A DNA stretch of 64,000 nt, from NCBI RefSeq assembly GCF_021134715.1, contig NC_060028.1:6842501-6906500 (forward strand), in the 5' to 3' direction. Position 1 is the stretch's first letter; every line of letters begins with the position of its first letter. Made by a program: the position numbers and the translations under genes. The stretch comes from Daphnia pulex (taxonomy: Eukaryota > Arthropoda > Branchiopoda > Diplostraca > Daphniidae). Shown here piece by piece: positions 23,296 to 35,189 of the stretch. Below the pieces are notes generated by a model. It saw nothing but the letters and a program-made list of their open reading frames with translations, did not search any database and was not told where the DNA came from.

Positions 23296-24065
23296 ACTAG
23301 CTATCTAGGAAAAGAAATTAGCGTTATAACGACAATGCGTGGCAGTACATGTATGGACTACATAAATATGGGGATTGAAAAACTAAAACCATTCAATAAT
23401 AATAAACAACAATAGTTACCGTTATTAGCTAAGTAGTGCTGCTTTAACACTTTAAAATAACTGATCAAGAGGATAAGAGACGATTGAACGTTGAACACGT
23501 TAGTGTAAGAGATTGTAAGACGCGTCAAAATGAAAGAAGCTTCGACTGCATAGATCGGAAGTGGTACGTATGTTGCCAGTTCCCGGTTCATATAGCGCCT
23601 TCATTACATGTTAAATTAAATCATAATATTGTAATGAATGGTATTGTTAAATAGAATATAAATTTTATTAAAACCTCATACACAGTCAAAAACTTTACGC
23701 AATGAACGATGTTATTTATTTTACTATATTTTACCTAAAGCGTAATAATATTTATCAACCGGCAACGGTGCATCTTAAAGACGCGATCTCATTCTTTTCA
23801 TTGTCAAATGGCTACCATTTTTTCTAACGCTCGTAAATAACTTACAGCTATTTTTGTGGTTAACTTTTAGCAACATCATCATTATTATTGATATTCTTTC
23901 AGCCGTAAGTGGAATTTTTATTAATGATCGCTTATAGTTTAATTTTATGCCATTACATTACGCCATTACAGATAATGAAGCAGCACACATGTTTATCGTG
24001 TGTTTGGTAGCTCTAACAACGTGCTTTCTCAAGAGATATTGCTCTCGTCTTGACTTCAAGATTGT

Positions 24066-24848
24066 TTCATCTTTATGTTGTGTTGGATATATCTCCCAAC
24101 TGCTGCTAGTGCTTTCTCATCGAGTTCTTGCTCTCTTGATTTCAAGTTTGGTTAATGCTGGTAAACCTTTTCCCTATTTTATCGATAAATTTTTGTCCAT
24201 TACTATATTTTCAGCTTCTCTAAATTGTCTTAATTTATGTTTTAATAGAATCCAAAACTTCACGTTGCTTTCTTGAATGACATGTAAACAACTCATGTGA
24301 ACAACCTAACATATGCTGCTGTCAACAGTCAGTGATTTATCGCTGTAAGGATTTTCTCTATTGCATGATGCTTTAGCGCTGGTAAACTTAATCCCTATTT
24401 CATAATTTATTTTTGCTATGAATTATTTACAGTTTCTATAATTGTATTTTCTGACTAAATAGATGCTCGGTCTTGTGTTGGATATATCTCCCAACTGCTG
24501 CTAGTGCTTTCTCATCGAGTTCTTGCTCTCTTGATTTCAAGATTGGTTAATGCTGGTAAACCTTTTCCCTATTTTATCGATAAATTTTTGTCCATTACTA
24601 TACTTTCAGCTTCTCTAAATTGTCTTAATTTATGTTTTAATAGAATCCAAAACTTCACGTTGCTTTCTTAAATCACATGTAAACAACTCATGTGAACAAC
24701 CTAACATATGCTGCTGTCAACAGCCAGTGATTTTCTCTGATGCATGATTCTTTAGCGCTGGTAAACTTAATCCCTATTTCACAATTTATTTTTGCTATGA
24801 ATTAATTACAGTTTCTATAATTGTATTTTCAGATTAAATAGACGCTCG
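24066..24848. repeat. Tandem duplication of a 0.4-kb unit
   Basis: The segment at about 24066-24472 is repeated at 24473-24848 with about 95% identity over long stretches (for example 'ttggatatatctcccaactg' near 24083 and 24478). The unit ends just before the ATG of the acidic ORF at 24859. Each copy contains TTTCAG-like acceptor sequence, so the duplication probably lies in the 5' leader or first intron of that gene. Confidence 0.85.
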
Positions 24849-24858
24849 GCAATCAGCA

Positions 24859-25239
24859 ATGAGAAGAAAACAGAGAACCATTGCCAGTGAGAGACAACTG
24901 CGCAACAGAATCAGGGAAGATGCCGCTCACCTTGAAGCGGAAGGAGCACTAATTCACGGCTCAATAACACCACCTCTTCAACCGACACCGTTAGTCGAGA
25001 GTGAAGAAGAAGAACTTGGCGCATCATTTCACGATTCACCGCCACCTCCTCACGATTTTGCTGACTCATTTCTTCAAGAAACAGTCGATCTTCACCTTCT
25101 CACAGACTGCGATTCCCAATATGATAGTAGTCAAGATTCATACGACTCCTACGAATATGGAAGTGATCCCGAAGGTGAACCTGAAGGAGAAGACCGTAGA
25201 GAAGATTGGGATTTTGGAGAATGGGAAGACGAATATTGA
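24859..25239 (+). CDS. Acidic, disordered 126-aa protein, probable transposon-encoded ORF
   Basis: The single-exon frame is intact from ATG (24859) to TGA. Residues 1-25 are very basic (MRRKQRTIASERQLRNRIRE). Residues 35-75 are Pro/Glu-rich (VESEEEELGASFHDSPPPP). Residues 85-126 are highly acidic with Tyr-Asp-Ser repeats, ending DFGEWEDEY. An AATAAA signal lies at 25302-25307, 63 bp past the stop. It is divergent from the DUF4806-type pseudogene (start at 23295), the same arrangement as the two genes of the intact transposon at 38935-46314. It may be the N-terminal exon of a truncated transposase or a separate accessory protein. No enzymatic motif is present. Confidence 0.5.
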   Translation: MRRKQRTIASERQLRNRIREDAAHLEAEGALIHGSITPPLQPTPLVESEEEELGASFHDSPPPPHDFADSFLQETVDLHLLTDCDSQYDSSQDSYDSYEYGSDPEGEPEGEDRREDWDFGEWEDEY

Positions 25240-25307
25240 TTACCACGTTGCATCTTTGTTGTTGTCTAATAATTGTATACTATGAATTTCATTTTTCATT
25301 AAATAAA

Positions 25308-27196
25308 CCTTTCTTTTCATTTACATCTTATTGTTTTGTTTACTGTATATTAGTTTTCCCTACGATAGTACATACTAAGTATTAACATTAAAATTCTGAG
25401 TGCGACGAGTTTCTTGTTTTATTATCTATCAGCGCATTAGTTAATAATAAATTATATATGCATAATATACGTCGGGTGGATAAACTAAAAGACAAAAAAG
25501 GGATATCTATTGGATATCGATGATAGACATCCAATAGCTATCTGCTGTTGATCCAAAATTTTCAAAATGGATGGGGATATGGCTCGGATGTACAGACGTG
25601 CCATGGACGTCCAAGAGAGGAAATGTGCCACTAGGGTAGATTGTTGGTAACAAATCGATTTGGATAGATATATAGATTGGATAGATCGCATATCCGATTT
25701 CTTTAGAATACGTCGACTGGTGAAGAATGCTTGCGTTCTCCGCAGTGCTTTCGCTGTTGCCTTGACAATGCCCGAAGATCTTAAGCCTTCTCGATTTCTC
25801 TTTTATTCCTTAAAACTAGTCTTTCGAAAAAAAAATGAAAGAATACTGCGCGACTTCGGCAGGGCAAGCCTTCTTACGGGAAATCACAATTTCATGGCCA
25901 TCCTCAAACAAGACAATCCGTATTTCCGGGTGTTAGCATTTACATGTAAAATACGGGCAGCGCCAACCAACTGGAGTACATAAATCTGTTTCTCCCTGTC
26001 GGTGTCAATAGGGTGATTCACAAACTTTTCAGTTGCATGAAGCTTAAAAAATGGATATCGACCGACGAGATAATCAATCATATCCTCTTGGGTAGACACA
26101 ACAGCTGTACAACATAAATGCACAACACAAAACAAGGGTTTTTTTCTATGAAAATAAAATAATAAATTCCTCTATTTAACGGAAGTTTTTCAGACCAAGT
26201 TACTATTAGGACATAAGATACTATGGAATGATTTTTCAAGAAAACGTTTGTTACAATTTTTCATCCAATATTCTTCTATTACACCAAAGTTTTCTCAGGT
26301 CCGATTGCATTCCAGTAATTCAAACGGGGGGAGGATTGAAGCAAGAAAAAAAGAAAAATTTAACGTTTTTTCTAAAAATATAATTTTTATTCCGCACTTC
26401 CGCACCGGGAAAATTCCTGTCATATACAAAAACGACTTCAACAAGATCAAGGAATCTTTTCCTCAAACCCCAAAAATCGATTGGTGACGCTTCTGGACAT
26501 GATCTTCATCCACATATTATTGGAAATCCACAGGAAAACCAGCAGGAAGGCGATGAAGGGAAGTTACCTGAAGTTCGTGATTGATCTGAAAGAACTGAAA
26601 AAGAATGGAAAAGAAGAACTGTTCAGTCTCAATTAGTTAGTTTAAGAAGAGATTTCTCGAGAAGCAATGTTTGAAAATCGAATACTTTTAGACAGCAATT
26701 TACGGACATGGCAAAATAAACTGTTAATGCACAAGCAGCATTCCACATTTAAAATAAATAGGCGATGAAAACCAAAAATTAATTTTTGTAGCTTTTTTGT
26801 CTGAATTTCAAGAAAAATATATTTTTGAAAAAAAATAATTTATTATTCAAAGAACCAATGAATAATCTTAAAAATCAACAGGACGAAATTCAAGCACTGT
26901 AATGTATTCACATGCATATTCACTCCGCGCATTGATTCATCCCTCTTCATCGATTTTCCTTTCCGCAACCTCAGTTTTCTTTCCAGTACCAATCTGCAAT
27001 TAATTATCTAAAACAACCCTGTCTCCACTGAGTCAATCCCTTTACTCACCCCTAGCATCATCCGTACAGATTCTTTTGTTTTTGTTTCAATCCTTTTGAG
27101 ATACTTTTTCCTTTGTTTCAATAAAATTCACGACCTTAATCACGAGCAAGACCACCGTAATCTAGACGATTATAGATCACACAGAGACACAGCTAG
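25308..27196. other. No recognised gene
   Basis: Open frames on both strands at 25660-26135 overlap and neither has a motif. At 25495-25545 'ggatatctattgg' and its inverted form make a loose hairpin. A charged stretch near 26470-26640 (DASGHDLHPHIIGNPQENQQ) looks protein-like but is broken by stops. Confidence 0.4.
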
Positions 27197-27303
27197 TATA
27201 TAATCAACCAGCTAGGGCAACAAATCAAGACCTCTACGAGTCAAGAAAATCTACAATGAGGTTGCTTGTCGTACTAGTTTCAATATATGCTGTGTCTCAA
27301 TAA
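27197..27303 (+). pseudogene. TATA box plus signal-peptide mini-exon of a lost secreted-protein gene
   Basis: A TATA-like box (TATATAATC, 27197-27205) is followed about 55 bp later by ATG at 27256. The 15-codon frame MRLLVVLVSIYAVSQ ends with TAA at 27301. The peptide has the shape of a signal sequence (Arg, then hydrophobic core, then small residues). Arthropod secreted and cuticle genes often have such a short first exon. Here the frame closes at once and no second exon is visible, so it is probably a decayed gene start. Confidence 0.3.
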
Positions 27304-28744
27304 ACTGCTTCATCCTTAAGATGAATCTTCTCATTCATCTAGTAAATTCTTTAGTGGACCAAGCACAAAGTGCCTGAAAATTACTACACGAAGTCAAACG
27401 AATGAGAAATATTCATTTAGTCACTTAAAGCGTCAAAATTTCCGGGGTTATTTTTTTAATTTTAAAATGGTTGATTTTTTATGGATCTTTCAGGTGAATT
27501 ATTCCAAATTAATTACTGGAATAATTCCTTCTTGAATCACATCCTGACATGTGAGAACATCAATTCCTCACACAGGAAGGTATTTTTTACCTTGGGGGAG
27601 GGGGGTCTAAGTTATAGAAGTTCAATACTTGATTTTTGCCTACGCGACTAAATCACACATTATTTTTTGTCAGTTATTAGCTCATTCATTAAAACTCCAT
27701 CTAAAAACTCTTTGATCGATGAAGATGATAATTTAAAAGAGATTTAAATGGTATATTTTTAATCAGAGATATATTGAATGAACATTCAACAGTAACCACA
27801 CCAATAAAAAAAAAGTGTGACTATGACAACAACTATTAGTCAAACTATTACCTTTGCACAAAAGACGTGCTTGCCACCAAATCAATTCAATTTCGAAAAA
27901 TGATACCAATAAAGTACAAGATACCTATTAGAACAATTAGGGGTTTTTGAGAAATTTATGGAGAATTAGACAAGCAAAGTTCCTTGAGTTCTGTCATAAT
28001 AACGCGACACTAAGGTAAAATTTCGTCATAAAAAAACAACACGCGTTGAAATTCGTACAACTTTACAGTTTGATGTTTCGTACGATTATTTAGGATGAAA
28101 AACCGTACAAAGAAGAAGGCTGTTTGAAGAATTTAAGCTTGATTTCATAACTCATGAAATCACAACAACAAATGAAGAATATTTTTTCAAAGAAGCATTA
28201 CTTTGTCGTCACGGAAAATGTTTGTGGATCATTGGATGTTTCAGAGGATGACAAAAATATATCAATAGATTAAATATTACCTACTCTTACTGTTTTTAGA
28301 AAGAAGTTTAGAAAGAAGACGTATCTTAGGGATGGCACTTCACTCATCCTAAATAGTCAATGGATGCCATTTTTAAAATAAATTTTTATTTCTATAATTG
28401 AAATCATTTTGTCATATTCTAAATGTTTTTATATTTTCCATGATTTGAAAAAAAAATGTTTTCTGACAACGAACTTACGGCAAGATACGATATCTGATCC
28501 CATGTTTAAGCTCCAGTGGTCAGTGAATGCTTAATAAAAATATAATAATAATGTATTTCATATTTAACAAGCGCTTTTACTAATAATATGAACAAAGGCA
28601 ACACACGACAGATATGAATCTTTGGGGTGGAACTATAGTGTGCTAACATTGTAGCCGATCTCACAGAAAAAGGATGAGTTCCAGATTACTGGACCAGCAT
28701 GTGAGAATGAGGTTTACGGTTAACCTCATTCTTGTTATAAAAAG
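27304..28744. other. No gene seen
   Basis: AT-rich spacer with a short hairpin at about 28704-28735 (AGAATGAGGTT and its complement). No supported coding feature. Confidence 0.45.
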
Positions 28745-29930
28745 CTCAGGGAATGAAGATATTCAACGAGGAGAACTGGGTGGCTTATACCACGTGACAA
28801 GAGAAGTCAGATAGCATGGTGCAATTTCATTTAGGTAATGAAACATAAGCAGTTATATCTCAAAATCTATGCTGCGGTGATGGACAGAAAGCTAATGGAG
28901 AGATTTAATATAAGGAACATTGTGTACTTGAACCTTTTGAAGCACACCTAACTTGGATTTAAGACAAAAAACAAGAATAGAGTTGTTGCAGTTGAGGGTA
29001 GAGAGAACAAATGCGTGGAGAAATTGAGCCAAGTTGGGTTTCGATAGGGAACTTTTCATTTAAGATCCCGGCTGAGGTGAAATAGAACCTTCTTAAAAAT
29101 TGCAAAAATTTGGACTTTCAGAACATTGTGCTTATTATCAATTTCGTTAATTGGCGCAGTGTACAGGATGTAAAGGATGGGGGCCCAATACTGATTCTTT
29201 AGGAACGTCATATCGAAAAGGTTTAGTAGTGGATGAGACACCTCAGAGTCTAGCAAACTGATAACGGCTTGTAAGCAATTCCTTAAACGGGTGCAGTATA
29301 CAGGATGTAAAAGATGGGCCCAAGTACCAATCCTTGAGGAATGCTACATCTAAGAGGCTTATAGGAGTAGATGCGACACCTTGGAGGCTAACAGATATAT
29401 AACGGTCCGACAGATATAGGATGAGATCCAAAAAAGCTCAACTCTTGTTACTCCATACCTTACGAACAGGCGAATGAATAAGATGGAGTGAACGATAGTG
29501 TCGAAGATAGAGCTTTGATCTAGCAACAAAAGTAGCGCAACATCACCAGCATCAACAGCCGTTTCCAAGCCGTTGACAACCCTAAGGAGTGTCTTTCCTG
29601 GAGAATGATGTCGCCGATAGGCAGACTTTACCGGGACGAGGAGATTGAAGAAATCATGGTTAGTGGTGAATTGCTTCACACGCTCAACAAGCTGAGACAG
29701 AAAAAAACAGGTTTTACATTGGCCGGTGATTTGACAGATTGTCGAAGCAAAGCCTAGATTTCTTGAGTAGTGGTGTGATCGAAGTCATTTTCATCCCATC
29801 TGGAAAAACGCCACTAAAAAGAGATAGGTTGATGATCCTTAATTGAAAAGCCTGGAATTCAACAAATTATTTGAGGAGGGAAGTTGGAATTGGGTCAAGT
29901 GGTGATGACTTAGCAGGACATGACATATTT
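28745..29930 (-). mobile_element. Non-LTR (CR1/L2-like) reverse transcriptase remnant
   Basis: On the minus strand, 29679-29359 reads PVKSAYRRHHSPGKTLLRVV, GDVALLLLLDQSSIFDTIVH and ILFIRLFVRYGV. These are classic reverse-transcriptase motifs: the QSAYR-x-HHS-x-x-T-x-L-L block and the A motif, where the usual LLDLSSAFD is changed. Then comes a LGP-x-LYILYTAPI-like block. The C-terminal thumb follows at about 28990-28880 (STLNCNNSILVFCLKSKLGV) and 28840-28770 (HYLNEIAPCYLTSLVTWY). The YADD box region is not recognisable, and frames shift repeatedly, so it is dead. The LGP/LYTAPI segment is present twice (29150-29243 and 29288-29382), an internal tandem duplication. Confidence 0.8.
29150..29382. 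repeat. Internal tandem duplication inside the reverse transcriptase remnant
   Basis: About 94 bp at 29150-29243 recur at 29288-29382. Both contain 'caggatgtaaa.gatggg' and 'gtagatg.gacacct'-type blocks, with moderate divergence. Confidence 0.75.
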
Positions 29931-30084
29931 AGAGCTACTTTCTGACTAACTGCGATGGGTAGGAACAGAGAAAAATCATTTTTTGAATTTAAAGTTTCAT
30001 CATTACTAGGAAATTCATCATTTAAAGGCCTCGTTAGACCCCTAGCACGATTTTATTGTTCACAACTCCTAAGCTCCGCCGGCA

Positions 30085-31910
30085 GGCACCGTGGTGCAAT
30101 TATCGCTCCGTTGATGGCAAGATTTGTTACTTTAATGTGAAATCGTCAACGAGAGTCAAAAGCCACAGGCTTTGAAAGTTTTCGAAGGTAATTCCTCGAT
30201 AATTCAATACTATTACTTGTTCTATGCTGTATAAGTTTTCTCTTTATTTTGCCTTCGCCGCATCAGCCGGGGACTATGCTACTCCCTATGTCCTAAAGAA
30301 AGAAAAGCCACAAGATTGGAAACACAGATCTGATGTCGACAAGTTGTTAGCGAATGTCCCCGATGGCAGTCATCACCAAGGTATTCAATACTTCCTCCTT
30401 ATATTAAAAAACGGTGCAGTCGTTCTCTCGTGTATCGACATTTTTATCAATATGTAAGAAATCATTTATTAATTAACGTTTCAGAACGGTGTATTATAAG
30501 TCCTCCCGACACAAGTTATTCAATCGCTTAGTGAAGTATGGTGCTTTTTTACTCTCAGCTGCCACCATGTCGGCTCAAGCCAGTACGCAGCTGTTGACTA
30601 GACCATCATGAACCAACCAATGCAACACTTATGTAATGATGACTTCGCATCGATCGTCGGTTTCCTGTGCCTATATTTTTGGGCAATTCGCAATCACAGC
30701 TTCAAACTACGAGGAACTACACATATACGATTTAAAATACAACACAATCTGCTTAGGAATAACTGGTTATCCAAGTCTATAACTTGGCTGTTTGTTATGC
30801 CCTCTAAAACACCTACCAGTTCTAATGAAATTTCGCTTGAACACCTGTGCCTTTCACTAGTGGCTCAGATTATAAATATATAAACGACATTATGATTTTG
30901 GAAACCTAGAGTTACTGCGAGAACAAACGAAATGTGATCACTTTTTGTCGTGTGTGGCTGGGTGGCTAGACGGAAACCCTCCAATTTTGTACTTTGGTAT
31001 TTCAAGTGGATCTGTTTTGTCACATTACCTATCAACAGATCTCACATCTACTGTAAAACAATTCGAAGTTTATTCACTTTGATTTACGTGTCACTAAAAA
31101 TTTATCATCTCTTAATCATGGGCGAGTGGTGAAGTTTTTTCTTTGGAGATTCTTCGCTTTGAAGGGAAAATTTGCCATTGCCGTAACGGGGAAAAAATCT
31201 GATCTTATTTTGTATTGCTTGGAGACGAAAGCAGTTCTTTTCGATTGAAATCCAAACTCTCCAGGTTTTCCATTGTACCAAATGGAACACAACCCGTTTA
31301 GATGCTGTGCTGGCTGTACTTAACTGAGATTGTTTCGCTGCGATGACCACAAGCATGTCTCCAAAATCGATACCAGAAGTGAGCTTTTTGCATGTTGTGC
31401 ATGTGCATGTTTATTATTTCGATCGTAAGAAATCTTTTAATAAATTGCATTGACTACATTTTTTTTTTAAAGATTTTCTCTCTCAATTCCCTCGTCATCT
31501 TTTAGATGTGTTGTGTACGGTGACTGCTACTTTATTTCTTGCCTGTGAAGACGGCCTGCTAGGTGTGTTGGACGCTTCCGAAAAACGTAGATTCCCCATC
31601 CACACTTTGAAAAAATTTAGATCGTTAAGCACCGATTTAAGTGCTGTTCATTTCAGTCAAGGAAAGTTTTAAAGAATTAAAAGAGTCTTTTCACCAGAAA
31701 TAAATATAAGTAAGTTCCCTTTTCTTTCTTGGTTATTTTCGGATCAAGCAACGATGCTGTGACACTGTTTAGATTTCCAAATTGTTTGATCTGATTCGCC
31801 ATCCCCAAAAAAGTGCCAGTTCCCAGTTGATGGCATATAAGTTGAAAGGGTTGATGAAGTTAAAAGTAAATTATTCTTTTATTTTCGTACAACACTGTTA
31901 TTTAAAATTA
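30085..31910 (+). pseudogene. WD40-repeat protein pseudogene, copy 2
   Basis: Collinear with 190-2030. Shared blocks include 'ttccatatcctcgataattcaa'-type leader sequence, the strand-coding ELHIYDLKYNT region (about 30710-30750), SFRLKSKLSRFSIVPNGTQ-like sequence (31215-31290) and CVVYGDCYF/GLLGVLDASEKRRFPIH (31503-31600). This copy keeps an N-terminal segment absent or altered in copy 1 (SAGDYATPYVLKKEKPQDWK at about 30255-30315). Small indels put the frames out of register, and a blade piece around 30990 is changed. Both copies are decayed, so they are duplicates of a pseudogene or were inactivated independently. Confidence 0.6.
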
Positions 31911-32565
31911 TCCTTTATGCCCCCTTGGTGCATACAGCCACAGCCCTTCCGCATCCATAAGTCCTGACCGACCTGATTGGCTAAATCCTCACTTAAATTC
32001 ACCTGACGAGTGGAAACATTTCTTCAGTCATTCAATAAAATTTCAACAATCATAAGGTTTTTTTAAATGAACTTTGACATATGATGATATTGCGAACTCG
32101 ACCCCGAATCCTTAACTGAAATGTCTTGTACGTGTTAATATTTTGACGCCATTAATGTACTTTTTGTTCATCATAAGTTTAACTTATTAAGTTTGGTAAT
32201 CGTGTGAATTTGAACGCTATACATATACCAGCTCTTTAACCGACTAGATGTCGTAACAGGAATATTATTTATTCTTCAAATTGTTCAACGAAGGTAATCG
32301 AATGAATCAAGCGTTACGACAAGCTAATATAAACAACAATTTCCCAGACTGTTGTAAAGTAATAAATAATAATAAAATATATATTTATTTGGGGTATTCT
32401 TGTTCATGGCTGACTGACAAAATCTATCATGGTTGAAAAGTAATCCGAATCATCAACCAAATTACATTAGCGATCTTATCAACTCTTACCACCCCATATC
32501 CAGTTGACCGGCATTGTTCGTTATTGAAAAATTCAATTTTCCCGACTGACGAAAATGATATTAAG
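31911..32565. other. No gene seen
   Basis: AT-rich spacer without supported features. Confidence 0.45.
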
Positions 32566-32759
32566 TTCCTTAAAATGCCGCTTGGATCGCGGGCGTAGCT
32601 TGGCCACCAGCTGTTGTGTGTTGCAAAGTCTCCCTCTCCCCCCTCCTTCTATATATTCGTGGAATCCCACCCCAAGCCGCCAGCGGCAATTGGCGACAAT
32701 GTCAGCATTGAAGAGTTCTGACCAAGCTACGCCCACTATCCAAGTGGCATTTTAAGGAA
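32566..32759. mobile_element. 194-bp MITE with about 38-bp terminal inverted repeats
   Basis: The left end TTCCTTAAAATGCCGCTTGG is mirrored by the right end (reverse complement TTCCTTAAAATGCCACTTGG). The match continues through GGGCGTAGCTTGG in both arms (32591-32603 and mirror). There is no coding capacity in the 115-bp centre. The target duplication is not clear; 'ttaag' occurs close to both ends. Confidence 0.75.
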
Positions 32760-33529
32760 GCTTTTAAGTCCCTTGATTATTCTGCTGCCATGGCGTTTGG
32801 CTACCTCTCCTGGTAGACCGTGGTTCTGTCATCAGCTGTAAAGCTTGCAGACGACACTGGGCGCCAAGCAAGAAGCAACCAACAAATTGACGTTTGCTTT
32901 TGACAAGCCAACAAAAAAGAGCAGACCAATGAACCAACGCGCAAGCCATGGCAACCTCGCGGCGGGCTATATTTAGGATCACATCATTATTGTACTTTGT
33001 GCAGTTCTAATGGATTTTTTAGAGTTCCTTAGGTTAAATTCTGTAGTTTTATTCCACTGGAATAAATCTGTTCTACTCATAAAAAGGGAATTGCACAGGA
33101 AATTTTGTAATGTATTTGTCTTTTTTTCTGAATTCCAGTTTACTTAAAAACAATCTTGGAAAAGTGTTGTTTACGTTTTTCGGGGAATAATCCACAGAGT
33201 AATTCGTCCGAGGGAAGAATGGGAAGAATAGGAAATATGGGTTTGCTTTATTCATATACGGGACTTGCAGTTCAATTTAGCTTCACATTTTTCTATAAGT
33301 TTTTCTTTGGGCACACATCGTTTCTTTGCTCTCCCTTTTGAAGATGTTTCTCCAGGCCGCCTGAACCCATAAACATTGAATGGCAAAATTCACAGGAAAA
33401 TGATCTTGAACAAATTGTAAAAATTAAATAAAAAAATTAATTGTAAAACTTAATTGAAAAATTACTGGTGCATCTCTTCATTGTGCAAGCGTAATTCATT
33501 TTTTGCTTTGAAGTCTTTCTTACAACGTC
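32760..33529. other. No gene seen
   Basis: Mixed-composition spacer. The minus-strand frame at 32764-32982 has no recognisable motif. Confidence 0.4.
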
Positions 33530-34735
33530 TGCAAGTACAAATTTCTTTTTCTGTGTGCTTTATTAACCATTTGTTGCTGTGCAACTTGTAGAATTAACAG
33601 GAAGTTGTAACTTCTCGCGAAAAATGAAACGAGTAACTTTTCCACGTCGATAAAGGAGTTCAAACATCTTTTGGTAGGCATCCGTGATAGCGTAGTCCTT
33701 AATGCAATCAATTATTGTGACCTTGTGTTCTGAAGAAAAAAAAATTATTAAAAAAAATATTTTAAAAAAATAAAAAAAAAATTTCAAAACTTACTTAAGC
33801 CTGGTAAATACACCAGCAATGTACAAGCATACTCATTTCCCTTAGGATAAGTATACTCTTTTTTAACCCAGAATTTTTTCTTGGTGATCTTGTCTAATTC
33901 AATTTGGACAACGCAACAGATTTCATCTTCTCTTCTTGAAGTTTCGCTATCTCACTTTTGATTTTGGACTGTTGAACTCCCAAAAGATCAAACTGCTGCC
34001 TTTAATCATTGATTTCAATCTTTTTCTTGTCTTCTTTTTTTCTTGCCTCTTCTGACTCGGCCGATTTCTTGAAACTTTACATTTTGTCTGTGGCGCCCTG
34101 AAAAAACACTACATATCCCTCCATTGGTCGGTTCTTGTAGCGTACGTCGCTACTTGAATATTCAACACCTGAAAAAAATGAAAAAAATAAATTATTTTCA
34201 ATTTCTAATATCAATTAAATTAGTTAAAATGTTACCATTTGTTGCTGTGAAAGAACTGACAGGTAGCTGCTCAGCAGCAACTGGAATTTCTTCCTTTTGG
34301 CGGAAAATGTATCCAGTAACTTTTTCGCTACGATAGAGGGTTTCAAACATTTTCATATAAGCATCTGTGACGGCGTAGTCCTTTATCGAATTTATGATGG
34401 TGATGTTGTATTCTGTAAAATAAAAATAAGATATTAATACCAAAAATGTAAAAATAAATAAAAAAAAAATATTTGAACATACTTAATCCATTTTGGAGGA
34501 ACACCAGCAGTGTACATGCATGTTGGTATCCTTTGGGATACGTATTCTCTCTTTTTTTCCACTTGTTTTTTGTGATGAGTTTGTCTAATTCCACTTGAGC
34601 ACCGTGGGGGTAAACCCCACCCCCCCCCCCCCGGTTGTAGTGTTTCCTGGACGAAATTTTGGTAATTTGCAAAATTTGTTCCCGGTAGATAATCCCTAAA
34701 TGTAAATGACTAGAATAAATACACGATAAATACAC
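33530..34735 (-). pseudogene. Two tandem copies of an unrecognised coding module
   Basis: Copy A (about 34735-34198) reads VELDKLITKNKWKKR, YPKGYQHACTLLVFLQNGLS, an AT-rich gap, then NSIKDYAVTDAYMKMFETLY and EKVTGYIFRQKEEIPV. Copy B (about 34080-33530) reads a Lys/Glu coiled coil (RKKEDKKKIEI, KIKSEIAKLQEEKMKS), then broken YPKGNEYACTLLVYLPGLS, the same type of gap, then DCIKDYAITDAYQKMFELLY and GKVTRFIFREKLQLPV. The gaps have GTAAGT-like donors and AG acceptors, so the unit was a spliced gene. Each copy has frame breaks between its parts. The family is unknown to me. A 14-base C run at about 34620 interrupts copy A. Confidence 0.45.
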
Positions 34736-35189
34736 GACAAAATACTTATGACTAAATTGACTAGAATTGGAGAATTAAAAAAAATATGACTAGAATGACT
34801 AGAATTGGAGAATTTAATCTTAATTAATTAATCAGCATCTATCATCGCTTGTTGCAAAACCATGGCCGGATCTAAGACGGTAGGCTGTAAATGAGGTAAA
34901 TTTTCTTCGTGTAAATAGCATTTGAAAATGCGTGGAATTGTCTAGCTAACGGATTAACATAATGTAAATTTTAAATACATAAAGAATCGTTCGAAATCAC
35001 CTCAAACTCCTCCACTTCGTCCCGCCCTTAGGTTTCGTAGAACGTCTCTCTTTATGCTGACAAAACGGGCTTATCAATAATAATCCCATAATCTATCATC
35101 TCTTCTCATCATCTATAATCTCATGTCATAATCTCATCATATTACCATCTCTTTTCCTCATCATCTAAATTATACAATTATTCCTGTAA

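Noticed and set aside
34615-34640. Regulatory G-quadruplex
   Set aside because: A simple C homopolymer run, likely a microsatellite or sequencing-prone tract; no further support.
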